NCBI GenBank assembly: GCA_029204225.1
Contig: CM055100.1
Coordinates: 2,590,451-2,654,450, forward strand
DNA: 64,000 nucleotides
Direction of reading: 5' to 3'
Origin: Diphasiastrum complanatum
Taxonomy: Eukaryota > Streptophyta > Lycopodiopsida > Lycopodiales > Lycopodiaceae
The position numbers were made by a program, and so were the translations under genes. The notes beneath the pieces are model-generated. The model did no database searches. It saw nothing but the letters and a program-made list of their open reading frames with translations, and had not been told where the DNA came from. Positions 27,001-39,000 of this stretch are shown here, one piece after another; position 1 is the stretch's first letter, and the number at the start of each line of letters is the position of its first letter.

Positions 27001-30000
27001 AGATCACAAACCTCAAGCAGAGAAATCAGCAGGAACATCGGCCATAGCAGACTCAAGAGATGGAGATATAGAGACCAATGGAGAAGATACTGCACCAACC
27101 ACCGAACCAGGAGGGCAATCTGAAGTATGCGCAAAAGCATTAGTAGAAATACCACCAAGGTATACGGTCTCAATATCAATGAAGCCAGAAATGACCACTG
27201 AATACGATATCTGTGAATCAAGGCATATAGGTGCAAAGTTATGGACTCGGCTCATTACATTCGCCATGTCCATTTACATTTACTTTACTTTATGCATAGG
27301 CAGGCTTTGGGCCCTTTTTTATTCATTATTTGACATTTAGACTATATGGTTGGCCTTGGGCCCTATTGTTGACATTTAGACCATATTATTGGCCTTGGGC
27401 CCTATGATTCACTATATTGGTTATTTGGTCATATTACTAAGAGTGGGGGCCTTCTTGGAGGGCGCACTATTTTCCCTCTCAGTTTGGCCCTAGCCACTGG
27501 AAGCTTCCTTTTAGGGCTTCCTCTTGGCTATAAGTAGGGATTCTGTGTCATTTGTTACTTGGCTTATGATATGATCTCCTTCTTTAGTCTCTTTAAGCTT
27601 TCTCTCTCCTGCTTTCTAGGGTTAAGTCTTGCTTATGTGATGCTTTCATAGACTAAATCTAGATCAGCCGTGGCTACGTTCATAACTTGGTATCAGAGCA
27701 CTTTCCTGAGCATCTCCATTGACCAGATTTTTCTCTCACAGGAGGGCGCCCATCTTCAGCTTGGATCTTCACCATTTTTCAGCCGGATCTTCAGCATTTC
27801 TCCACACTTGTCTTGCAGATTTTCACGACGGATCGGAGGAGGACAGGCGCCCACTTGCTGCCCTATTGGGCGCCCTCATGCTTGCTGACCAGCGCCCTAC
27901 TGCTCCTTCCTTTGCTGAAAATTTCCGCTTTTTGCTGCCCCTATTCGCCACCTTCCATCAGCCACTCCTAGCGCCCTACCAACCCATCTTTTTGATCCAA
28001 TTTTTTTTTTGCCGTTTACTACCTCTCTTGGACGCCCACACTCCATAGCTGGCGCCCTACATCCGCCTCAATTTCAGCTCACCCTCCTACACTGCTGTCT
28101 GTGTTCGCAACCCTACCCCGGACAATACAAACACGCCTAGATGCTTAGAAAGCCACTCCCACCCAACTTCATCGCGCATCGGGATTGCTCCCTGTCTTTA
28201 TCGCAAACTTTTTTTTTAAGGGCGATCTCTGATTTTTCAGCCTTGTTTCCTCGCTGCCCATACCTCCTTTTTGTTATCACTTCCTTTTCTTGGCTGCTCC
28301 CTTTCCAGCCCCATAGTCCATTATTGTTTCCCATACTTTTACCCACCGTTTACTCCATGTTGTCGGGCCCTTAGCATCTTTTTTGGAGGCTGCTCGGTAC
28401 CTCGACATATCGCCGCTTTCAGCTCACTTCCGGTTGCGGTTACGAGGTATTTCTTACTTAGTTGTCCTTTCCGTTCATCTTACATCGCGAGTTCTATTGT
28501 GTCTTTTCATTGGCGTGCCTGTTGTGACGACTTATGTTCTCTCCTTCAGTTCGTCCAATTGTTTAGCACATTTCTTTTCTCGCTTACATTTTCTTCCTCA
28601 TGGCTAGCTCACCCACTACACCTGCGAGTCATTCCGGACCTTTAGATGAACAGTTTGCTGATATGCGTGACTCTCTTACTCTCCTCAGTAGTCGTTTCGA
28701 CCAAATGATGACCGGTTTTACCACTCTACAGACCGACTTTGCCACTATGCAGTCACATATTGATTCCTTACAGCCACATGGACCTGGCAAAGCCCCTGTT
28801 CATTCATCATTTGGGTCTCCATTTGGACTTCCATCCTCGTCTACTTCCTTTGGCGGTGGGCCTCATTTTCCACCTAACCCACCACCCGGTTTTCCATGTC
28901 CTACAGCTCCTGAGTCACATTTTCCACGACATGTAGCTCCTGAGCCACATTTTGCTCGAGATTTTCGTGATCGGGTACAGCTTGCCACCTATTCTGGTTC
29001 CTCTGACGAGAACTTGTTAGAGAATTGGTTTGCAAAGCTTGATACTTATTTTCAGATTTACCCTAAGACTGATCCTCAGAAGATCCAGTTAGCCGCCTTA
29101 CATTTAGATATACGTGCTGCCACTTGGTGGCGGGTCTACCGACTTGACCCTGATCGGGACGGTCTCCAGTTATGGCCTACCTTTCGTCGTGATCTTCGTC
29201 ATGCTATGATTGACCCTCAGTGGCTGAGCCGCCAGCGTGATATATTCCGTAGTCTTACTCAGACTGGTGATCTTTCTTCCTATACAGATCAGTTTATGGA
29301 CCTTTCCTCTTTACAGGTCTTCAGCCCACCGAGCTTATTTCTCGCTACATTGCTGGACTTCGTGGTGCTCTACGATACGATGTCTCTTCTTTCCGTCCAC
29401 CCACACTTGTTGAGGCCATGTCCCTTGCTAGTACTTTACAGCATAAGTACCCTGATCCTGCTCCCTTTCGCTTTTCCCGACCCCGTCCATCTCTTTCACC
29501 TCTACCATCTCCGGCCCCATCTGCCCCATCCGCTGTCGTCCCGACCTCTTCTCTTACTTCTCCCGCTCCTCGCCCTCCGCCTCCTCGTCCTACTTTTGTC
29601 CGACGTTACACGTCTGCAGAGTTCGCTGACATTCAGCAGAAGCGTCTTTGCTTTCGTTGTAAGAGTCCTGACCACATTGCCCGTGATTGCCGCTAGCCCC
29701 TGCCTACTTCTACTGCTGTTTTCTACCATGAGGGCACTACCCCAGATGAGTCCGATATCTACATTCATATATCTGATGAGCCTGATCTATCTCCTGAGCC
29801 TTCTACTGATTTACTTCCTGCTACTTGCCATGCTCAGCTTGCTTATGCTACCTGGACAGAGTGCCCCGGTCCTCGCTCCATTCGGCTACGTGTGCGCATT
29901 ACTGGTCGTGAGTATATTGCTTTAGTTGATACCGACAGCACTCATTCCTTTATCAGCAGTTATGTTCTCAGCCGAATACGCGCTTCACCTATTCCTGCTC

Positions 30001-33000
30001 CACAGCCTCTCACAGTCGAGGTTGCCAGTTCTCACTCATTTCCTAGTTCTCAGATGTTTCAGGGATTATCCTACCGCATTGGTGATTTTTCTGGACAGGC
30101 AGATCTTTATATCATTCCTCTGGAGCGCTATGACCTTATCCTTGGTGCTGATTGGTTTGCTTCATTGGGAGCGGTTACTTTGGACCTGGCTCAGCAGACA
30201 TTGACATTTGTTCATGATGCAGTGACCCACTCACTTGCTAGTATTGATTCTCAGGCAGATTTCCAGCTGATCAGCGGGAAGCAGTTTATCCACAGCCTAC
30301 CTAAGGCTCATTGTGCAGCTTTATTATGTGTTCAGCGTGCTGCAACAGATTCTCCAGTGACTACCTCTCCTCCAGCAGCTGTTCCTCAGGTGATCTCTGA
30401 CTTATTACATCAGTATGCATTTGTCTTTTCAGAACCTACAACGCTACCACCATTACGTGATGTGAACCACCATATTGATTTGCGTCCTGGTTCTGCTCCT
30501 CCCTCCCGGCCTCCTTACCGTATGTCTAAGTCTGAGCGTGATGAGGTTGAGCTTCAGATTACTGCTTTACTAGATCAGGGCCTTATTGCTCCTAGTCAGT
30601 CCTTTTGGTGCCCCTGTTCTCCTTGTCAGTAAGAAAGATGGTTCCAAACGCCTCTGCATTGATTATCGTGCCCTCAATAAGTTGACCGTCCGTAACCAGT
30701 ATCCTATTCCTCACATGGATGATCTCTTTGACCAGTTAGGCACCTCTCATCTTTTCTCTAAGATAGACTTACGTTCCGGCTATCACCAGATTAGGATGCA
30801 TCCTTCGGACGAACACAAGACTGCGTTTCGTACCCATCTTGGTTTGTATGAGTTTCGTGTTCTTCCTTTTGGTGTTACTAATGGTCCACCTACGTTCCAG
30901 AATGTGATGAATAACATCATGCGTCCTCTCCTTGGTCGTTGTGTTTTAGTTTATTTTGATGATATTCTTGTTTTTAGTAAGACTCTTGATGAGCATGTGT
31001 TACATCTTTCATCTGTTTTTCAATTGCTTGTTCATCACCAGTTGTTTGCTAAACCTTCTAAGTGTTCCTTTGCTGTTGTTGAGATTGAGTTTTTAGGATT
31101 TCTCATTTGTGATGGTCGTATTTGTTTGGACCCTCATAAGGTTCGGGCAATCGCTGATTGGCCTGTTCCCACAGATGTCCACCATGTTCGTATGTTTCTT
31201 GGTCTCGCTACTCACCTTCGTCGTCCTGTTCCTCACTTTGCCACTGTGGCTGCCCCTCTTCATGCCCTTTTGAAGAAGTCTAGTGCTTTTGTTTGGACTT
31301 CTGATTGTCAGTTCGCCTTTGACACTCTTCGTCGTGCTGTTGTGGAGGCCTCTGTCCTGTGTTTACCACAGTTTGATCAGAAATTTATTGTTGAGACCGA
31401 TGCTAGTAATGTTGGTTTGGGTGCCTTGCTTCGTCAGTCTCAGTGTATTATTGCTTATGAGTCGTGTCGTTTACGCTCTTATGAGCAACGTTATTCTGTC
31501 CATGAGAAAGAGCTTCTTGCCATTATCTATGCTCTTAAGAAGTGGCGCCATTACCTGTACCGTGTTCCTTTTGATATCGTTACTGATCATCAGTCCGTAC
31601 GTTATCTCTTCTCCCAGCGTGATCTTAGTGATCGTCAGTTTCGTTGGTTGCAGTTTTTACAATCTTTTGATTTTTCTATTTTGTATCGTCCTGGTCGTGC
31701 TAACACTGCTGCTGACGCATTATCTAGACTTCCGGCTTTATTGAATACCCTTGTTGCCACGATCCCTTCCTGGTTTGATGATCTTCCATTTGCTTATCTT
31801 ACATGTTCTGATTTTCGTGATGTTTATAGTTTTGCTCCACCTATGTCGTTTTCACCTCATCAGGCTTATTCCATTGTTGACCACCGTCTTTATCATTATG
31901 GTTCTCTTTGTATTCCTAGTTCTTTGGGTATCCGTTCTCAGTTGTTGTCGGATGCTCATTCGTCCCCAGTTGGGGGTCATTTTGGTTTTCAGAAGTCTTA
32001 TGCTCGTCTTAAGGATCATTTCTATTGGCCATCCCTTAGGAAAGAGCTTGTTGTACTTATTCGTACCTGTCCTTTCTGCTTACGTAATAAGTACTCCCGT
32101 GCTAAGTCCGCTGGTTTGCTTCAGAGTTGGCCTATTCCTCACCGCCAGTGGATTGATATTTCTATGGACTTCATCATTGGCCTTCCCCGCACCCGTCGTG
32201 GTCACGATTCATGTATGGTGGTAGTTGACAGGTTCTCGAAACATGCACATTTCATACCCGTCCGCAGTACTATCACAACAGAGCAGTGTGCACGCTTGTT
32301 CCTTTCAGAGATATTTCGCCTACATGGGTTTCCTCGTACTATCCTTTCTGATCGGGATAGTAAGTTTACATCATTGTTCTGGACAGAGCTTATGCGTATA
32401 TTGGATGTATAGCTTTTTATGGGGTTTGCTTATCATTCTACTTCTGATGGGTAGTCTGAGGTCCTTAACAGGATCCTTGAGGATTATTTGCGCCATTTTG
32501 TTACTCCTTCAGAGAAGGATTGGGATCAGCACTTATGTTTGGCAGAGTATAGCTATAACAGCTCTGTTAGTACCAGCACCAGCGTTGCACCATTTTTATT
32601 ATCTCATGGTTATGCACCTCTTTTACCTGGTATTCCTCTTCCTCCCGAGGATACACCTGTGACACTGTCTTCATTTCTATCAGGTGCTCGCGAGCTTATT
32701 CTCTAGGCCAGTTCCCATTTGCAGCAGGTCCAGCAGCGTTATCAGGCTTCAGTTGATTGTCTTCGATGTCATGTTGAGTTTCATGTTGGTGATATGGTAT
32801 ATCTACGCCTACGGTTTGCACGTCATCATTTTATTCAGGGCCATGCTTCTACTGAGAAGCTTGCACCACGTTATTATGGGCCTTATTGTATATTGGAGGT
32901 TCTTAGTCCAGTTACATATCGTCTTCAGCTTCCTGCTTCCACACGTGCCTGTGATATATTCCATGTCAGTTTATTACGTGCTGCTATTGAGGATGATGCT

Positions 33001-36000
33001 CCTCGTGATGCTGAGTTTCCTACTGCACCGGATCTCTTTCCTTTATTACCTGCTGGTATCCTTCAGGTGCGTTTGCATCATAGTCGACGTCGCCGGCAGA
33101 TTCAGTTCCTAGTCCAGTGGGATGGTCGTCCTGTTGAGGAGGCCACATGGGAGCCTATTGATGTCTTTTATCATACACCGTCACTTGCGGATCAGGCTCG
33201 TGCTCTTGCCGCACTTGTTGATTCCTCTACATCAGTTGTTGCTTCAGTTGTTACTACACTAGATGCTGTTCCAGTTGATCCTCCAGGGCTTGCTGTTACT
33301 TGATCCAGTCCTTTATGGCAGTTGGGTCTTATTTTTGTGTCGGGGAGAGTTATGGACTCGGCTCATTACATTCGCCATGTCCATTTACATTTACTTTCCT
33401 TTATGCATAGGCAGGCTTTGGGCCCTTTTTTATTCATTATTTGACATTTAGACTATATGGTTGGCCTTGGGCCCTATTATTGACATTTAGACCATATTAT
33501 TGGCCTTGGGCCCTATGATTCACTATATTGGTTATTTGGTCATATTACTGAGAGTGGGGGCCTTCTTGGAGGGTGCACTATTTTCCCTCTCAGTTTGGCC
33601 CTAGCCACTGGAAGCTTCCTTTTAGGGCTTCCTCTTGGCTATAAGTAGGGATTCTGTGTCATTTGTTACTTGGCTTATGATATGATCTCCTTCTTTAGTC
33701 TCTTTAAGCTTTCTCTCTCCTGCTTTCTAGGGTTAAGTCTTGCTTATGTGATGCTTTCATAGACTAAATCTAGATCAGCCGTGGCTACGTTCATAACTTG
33801 CAAGGCACACAGCAACAACCTGTAAATCCGAAGCAGCATCAACCTGAGGAAGAGGACCCACGGATGGTGAAAGTGAAGCAACAACTGATGGACTCTGAAT
33901 GGAAAGAAGAGCTGCATCGTCAGCCTTTGGCAGGCTACGCATAAACTGCTTCCCGGTAACCAACTGGAAGTCTCCCTGAGAATCAATGCCAACAAGTGAG
34001 TGTGTAACTACATCAAGTACAAATGTCAATGTCTGCTATGTCAAGTCCAGTGTAACGGCTCCAAGAGATGCAAACCAATCAGCACCAAGGATAACGCTCC
34101 ATAGGAATAATGTAAAGATCTGCCTGTCCAGAAAAATCTCCAATGCGGTATGGTAAACACTAAAACATCTGAGAACTAGGAAAAGAATGGGAACTGGAAA
34201 CCTCAACTGTGAGGCTGTGAAGCGAGAACAGGTGAAGCACGTATCCGACTAGTGATATAACTGCTAATAAAAGAATGAGTGTTGCCAGTATCAACTAAAG
34301 CAATATACTCACGACCTGTAATACGTACACGTAACCGAATGGAGCGAGGACCAGGACGCCCTGTCCAAGTAGCATAGGCAAGCTGAGCATGGCAAGTAGC
34401 AGGAAGTAAATTAGTGGAAGGCTTAAAGGATAGGTCAGGCTCGTCAGAAATATGAATGTAGATATGGGACTCATCTGGAGTAGTGCCCACATGGTACAAA
34501 ACAGCAGTGGTAGTAGGGAGAGGCTGACGGCATTCACGGGCAAAATGGTCAGGACTCTTACAACGAAAGCAAAGACGCTGCTGCTGAAGGTCAGCGAACT
34601 CTGCAGACGTGTAACGTCGGACAAAAGTAGGTCGAGGAGTCGGAGGACGAGGAGACGAAGGGACAATGGAGAGAGCTGGAACAGATGGGGCAAGTGTAGG
34701 GGTGGACGCAGCGGGAAAAGATGAAGTAGAAGGATGGGGTCGGGAGAAGCGGGAAGGAAGAGTGTCAGAGTACTTATGCTGTAAAGTACTGGCAAGAGAC
34801 ATTGCCTCAACAAGTGTGGGAGGACGGAAGGAAGAAACATCATAACGTAAAGCACCACGAAGCCCAGCAATGTAACGAGAAATAAGCTCAGTGGGCTGTA
34901 GATCTGTGAAAAGATAAGAAAGCTCCATAAACTGATCTGTATAAGAAGCAAGATCACTGGTCTGAGTGAGACTACGGAATGTATCATGTTGGCGGTCGAG
35001 CCACTGAGGGTCAATCATAGCATGACGGAGGTCACGGCGAAAAGTATGCCATAAATGGAGCCCTTCCCAATCAGGATCAGCTCTATAAACTCGCCACCAC
35101 GTGGCGGCGCATCCATCTAAATGTAAAGCAGCCAACTGGATCTTCTGAGGATCAGTCTTAGGGTAGATCTGAAAATATGTGTCAAGCTTAGCAAACCGAT
35201 TCTCTAGTAAGTTCCCGTCAGAGGAACCGGAATAGGTAGCAAGCTGTACCCTATTACGAAAGTCTCGAGCAAAGTGTGGCTCAGGAAGTGGGGGACGTGA
35301 AAAGATACCAGGAGATGGATTAGGTGGAATGAACGGTCCACCACCAGGCTGACTAGCAGAGGAAGATGGAAATCCAAATGGAGGGGGAGTCCCAAATGAA
35401 GGAAAAACAGGAGCTTTACCAGGACCATGAGGCTGTAAAGAATCAATCTGTGATTGCATAGTAGCAAAGCCGGTCATAACGGTATCGAAGCGAAGAACGA
35501 GGCCAGAAAGGGTCTCATCCATGCGACGAAACTGATCGGATAAGGTTTCTTGAGTAGTCTCACTTGGGGTAGGTGAATGTGCCATAATGATAGTGGAAGG
35601 AATTGACGAAAACTTGAGAGAGCGGACTCTTGTCGTCACCCCAAATTAGTCTATTAAAACCACTATTATCACAACTAAGAAAGGACAGCAATCAGCAAAT
35701 GAAAAAAAAATGAAAATGAAGGCTGTAAAAATGCACTGGACAGCCAGGAGGCAGTGACAAATTGGAGTATCAAACGGAGTCGGAATTTCGTGAAATTTGG
35801 TTGAGGATGGGCGATGGACAGCCTGCAAACAAGGTGTAAAAAATGGCTGCAAACGGAGACAAAAACGGACGAAAGTGACAAGTATGAAGCGGCTGGACAG
35901 CCTGCAAACAAAAGTGAAAAGAGGGCTGAAAATGGAAGGAGGAACGGACGAAAGAGATGAGGGAATTGGGCGCTGGAGAGCCTGCAAACAAGCTGGAAAT

Positions 36001-39000
36001 GGGTGATAGAGGGTTGGAACTTGGGCGCCTGAAATAATCTGCCCAAATATATATATATATATATATTTTTTTTCTAGCCGCCAAATTTAGCGGAAGTACT
36101 TCCGCTAACTATCTGCTAAAGCTCCTCCAAGGAAAATGGTTTGATAGGAGCTGGTCCTCCAAACTGTGCTGAATGTTGCTGAAGCAAAGAGATGAAAGCC
36201 CTCAGCAAAGAGAGAAAAATCAGCAAGGAAAATGGGCGCCCAATCAGAAAATCAGATCTGAAATTCAGCAATCAGGAAAGTGCTCTTATACCAAGTTACG
36301 AATAGAGCCACAGCTGATCTAGAGCTAAGCTATGAAGCATCACATAAGCAAGTCTTAAGCTATGAAAGTTGCACATAAACAAGACTTAACCCTAGAAAGC
36401 AGGAAAGAGAGAGATTAAGGAGACTAAAGAGAGAGATCAATATCATCAGCTGAATAACAAATGACACAGTTTCCCTACTTATAGCCAAGAGGAAGCCCTA
36501 AAAGGAAGCTTCCGGTGGCTAGGGTCCAACTGGGAGGGAAAATAGTGCGCCCTCCAAGAAGGCCCCCACTCTCCAGTAATATGTCCAAATGGCCTAATAA
36601 TGAATAATAAGGCCAAAGGCTAACCATATAGTCTAAGTGTTACTAATGAATAAAAAAGGGCCCAAGGCTTGCTTATGCATAAAGTAAAGTAAATGTAAAT
36701 GGACGTGGCGAATGTAATGAGCCAAGTCCATAACTCCCTCCTCCTCCTAGTGGGAGTACTTTTGATGGAGAGATCTTTCTCACATATGCTATTGTGTTTT
36801 GCTCTCTTGTGTGGTGGAATTTCTTGCTCATTAATGCTAGTGTTATGCTATCCATTTGGTTTCTTGATTGGTGTTTAATTGGATCTTGTTTCTTTGATTG
36901 TATCTTGCTAATGTTATGTTCTTCATGCTGGAAATTTGTGGACAACAAGTATTCGAGATCCATTCGGCCTAATTGAAGGAGCAATATCAAAGATTAATGA
37001 TGCTAGAATGCTCCCTACAGCATACAATATCATTCTAGATAATGAAGCAAGTTTCCTTCATGAGTATTTTGTAATTTTTCTGCTCACATCCTCTTCATCT
37101 TCTTCGCTGTCCACCATAGCTGGGCAGATCCAATCGCTTCATAAGTATGATCAATTAATTGCATGTCGACAAATTTACAATTCGCTAGCAATTTACTTTT
37201 GCATGTGCAAGTATTAGTCCATGCATGTTGCATGTATGTCTTTTGATTTTTTAGATTTCTTGCATGTTGCCATATGAGCTTGCATGTGGAATGCATATTA
37301 GTGGTTTTAATCTATTTTGAGTTGTAGAAGACCATCAAGGTTTCTTAGATTGGTAAACCTTGATTCAAATATCCTTTCTATCTCTATTCTCAATTTTATA
37401 ACAGTGGTATCAGAGCTATGGCTTCTACTTCTACTTTTCATGCAAAGATAACTATCCTAGATGGATCCAACTATCTTGCATGGAGATCAAAGACTCGACT
37501 GATCCTGCAAGCTGAGAAGCTATGGACTTATGTTGATGGGACCATTCCCAAACCACATGTACCTGATGTAATAAATACAGGAGGTTATGAAGAAGATTTG
37601 AAAAATCTTCAAGCCTGGTTGCATGCAGAGTCAAAAGCTAAAGTAATTATTTCCCAAACCGTTTCAGAGTATATCTTTCTCATTGTTGCTGATTTTGCTA
37701 CAGCAAAAGAGATGTGGGATGAGCTTGCTCGAAGATTTGAGGTTGGACTGGAAAAATTCCAAGTTATTGCATGTTAAAATTTTTGGATGTCTAGCATATT
37801 TATCTGTTCCTAAAGTTAAAGGAAATAAGCTAGATGATACTTCTATACCAGGAATTCTAGTTGGATATGATGTTATCTCAAATTATCATTCAAGAATTTA
37901 TGTTCCAACTACAAAGAAATTTCATGTATCTAGAGATGTACGCTTTGATGAAGTTTATTGATGATCCTATATTCCAGAAAAAGGAAAAAGCAGATGTACC
38001 AGGATATGATGTTTTCAAATTAATTCATGTTACTCCAGAAGAGCAGCCTATTGTTCCAACTATGCATGAACCTCTTCTTGATGAAGAAGAAGAAGAAGAA
38101 ATCATTGAACATGCAGGTGAGGAAGACGAATAATTCGAAGATGAGGAAGCTGCTACATCACGGCCAAGGAGAGAAAGAAGAGGGCCAGTTTGCTTCCAAA
38201 GAGAGTTTGGATATTTTGTGGAAGCTCCATCAACTTATGAAGAAGCCATGCAGAGCAAAGAACGTGATCAATGGCGCAAAGCTATGGATGAAGAGATGGA
38301 GTCCATGTATTGACATCAAGTTTGGAAACTGCAGCCTTTACCACCAGGAAGAAAGGCCATAGATTGCAAATGGCTCTACAAGCTGAAATTTTCACTCGAA
38401 GGTGATATTACACGCTTCAAGGCTTGCATTGTAGCTAAAGGTTATTCTCAAAAGTTTGGAGTTGATTATTTTGATACTTTTTCTCCCGTTGTGATGCAAG
38501 CTAGCATACGTTTGTTAGTTGCTTTGGCCGCTTATTATGATCTGGAGATGCATCAGATAGATGAGAAAACAACATATTTATATGGCACACTTGATGAAAC
38601 TATTTTTATGAAGTAGCCATTAGGCTATGTGAGTAGACATCATCCTAGTTGGGTTTGCTTGCTTTTAAAAAGTATATATGGCTTAAAGCAATCCACTAGG
38701 CAATGGAATAAAAAGATAGATCAAGTCCTAAGAGCATTGGGGTTCATACCATTCTTTCATGATGGTAATGTTTATTTTAAAAGGGTGAATGAGTATTATG
38801 TATTGTTGACAGTCTATGTTGATGATTCATTACTGATAGAAAATTCCACTCCTTTCATCAATCATTGTAAGAAGTTGCTTGGCTCTATGTTTCAGACTTT
38901 GGAGAGGCAAAGTTTTGCCTTGGAATTCAAATTCACCATTGTAGCGCAGGCATCCCAAAGGGAGCCGGGAACCACGACTTAGCTTCCCAGCCTTCAACTC

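Larger units (their letters stand above)
27237..33798 (+). mobile_element. Gypsy B, plus-strand Ty3/Gypsy element inserted in Gypsy A
   Basis: TSD TGCAA at 27232-27236 and 33799-33803. Two 451-bp LTRs (27237-27687, 33348-33798) differ at about four positions, so insertion is recent. The PBS TGGTATCAGAGC is at 27688-27699 and a polypurine-like TGTCGGGGAG precedes the 3' LTR. gag, zinc knuckle, protease, RT, RNase H, integrase and chromodomain are all present but broken by frameshifts and stops. Termini are AG...CT. Confidence 0.95.
24733..36735 (-). mobile_element. Gypsy A, minus-strand element with gag and chromodomain but no RT, RNase H or integrase core
   Basis: TSD CCCTC at 24728-24732 and 36736-36740; the joined site matches the undisturbed C 3' LTR. 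The 5' LTR is 36294-36735 and the 3' LTR 24733-25098, both with AG...CT termini in element sense. The PBS complement is at 36282-36293 (variant TGGTATAAGAGC). gag-protease lies at 34203-35585, then unrelated open sequence (25860-27231), then integrase C-terminus and chromodomain (25146-25857). It is interrupted by Gypsy B at 27237-33798. Net length is about 5.4 kb. The LTRs resemble those of B over most of their length. Confidence 0.88.

Noticed and set aside
31283-32224. Long hydrophobic frames over Gypsy B pol
   Set aside because: Shadows of the real RT/RNase H/integrase frame; the T-rich sense strand keeps other frames open.
34295-35014. 239-codon minus frame overlapping the Gypsy A gag
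   Set aside because: Shadow of gag in another frame; leucine-rich, no motif.
36936-37217. 93-codon frame, also at 45515-45697
   Set aside because: Lies in both LTRs of Copia C; no motif.
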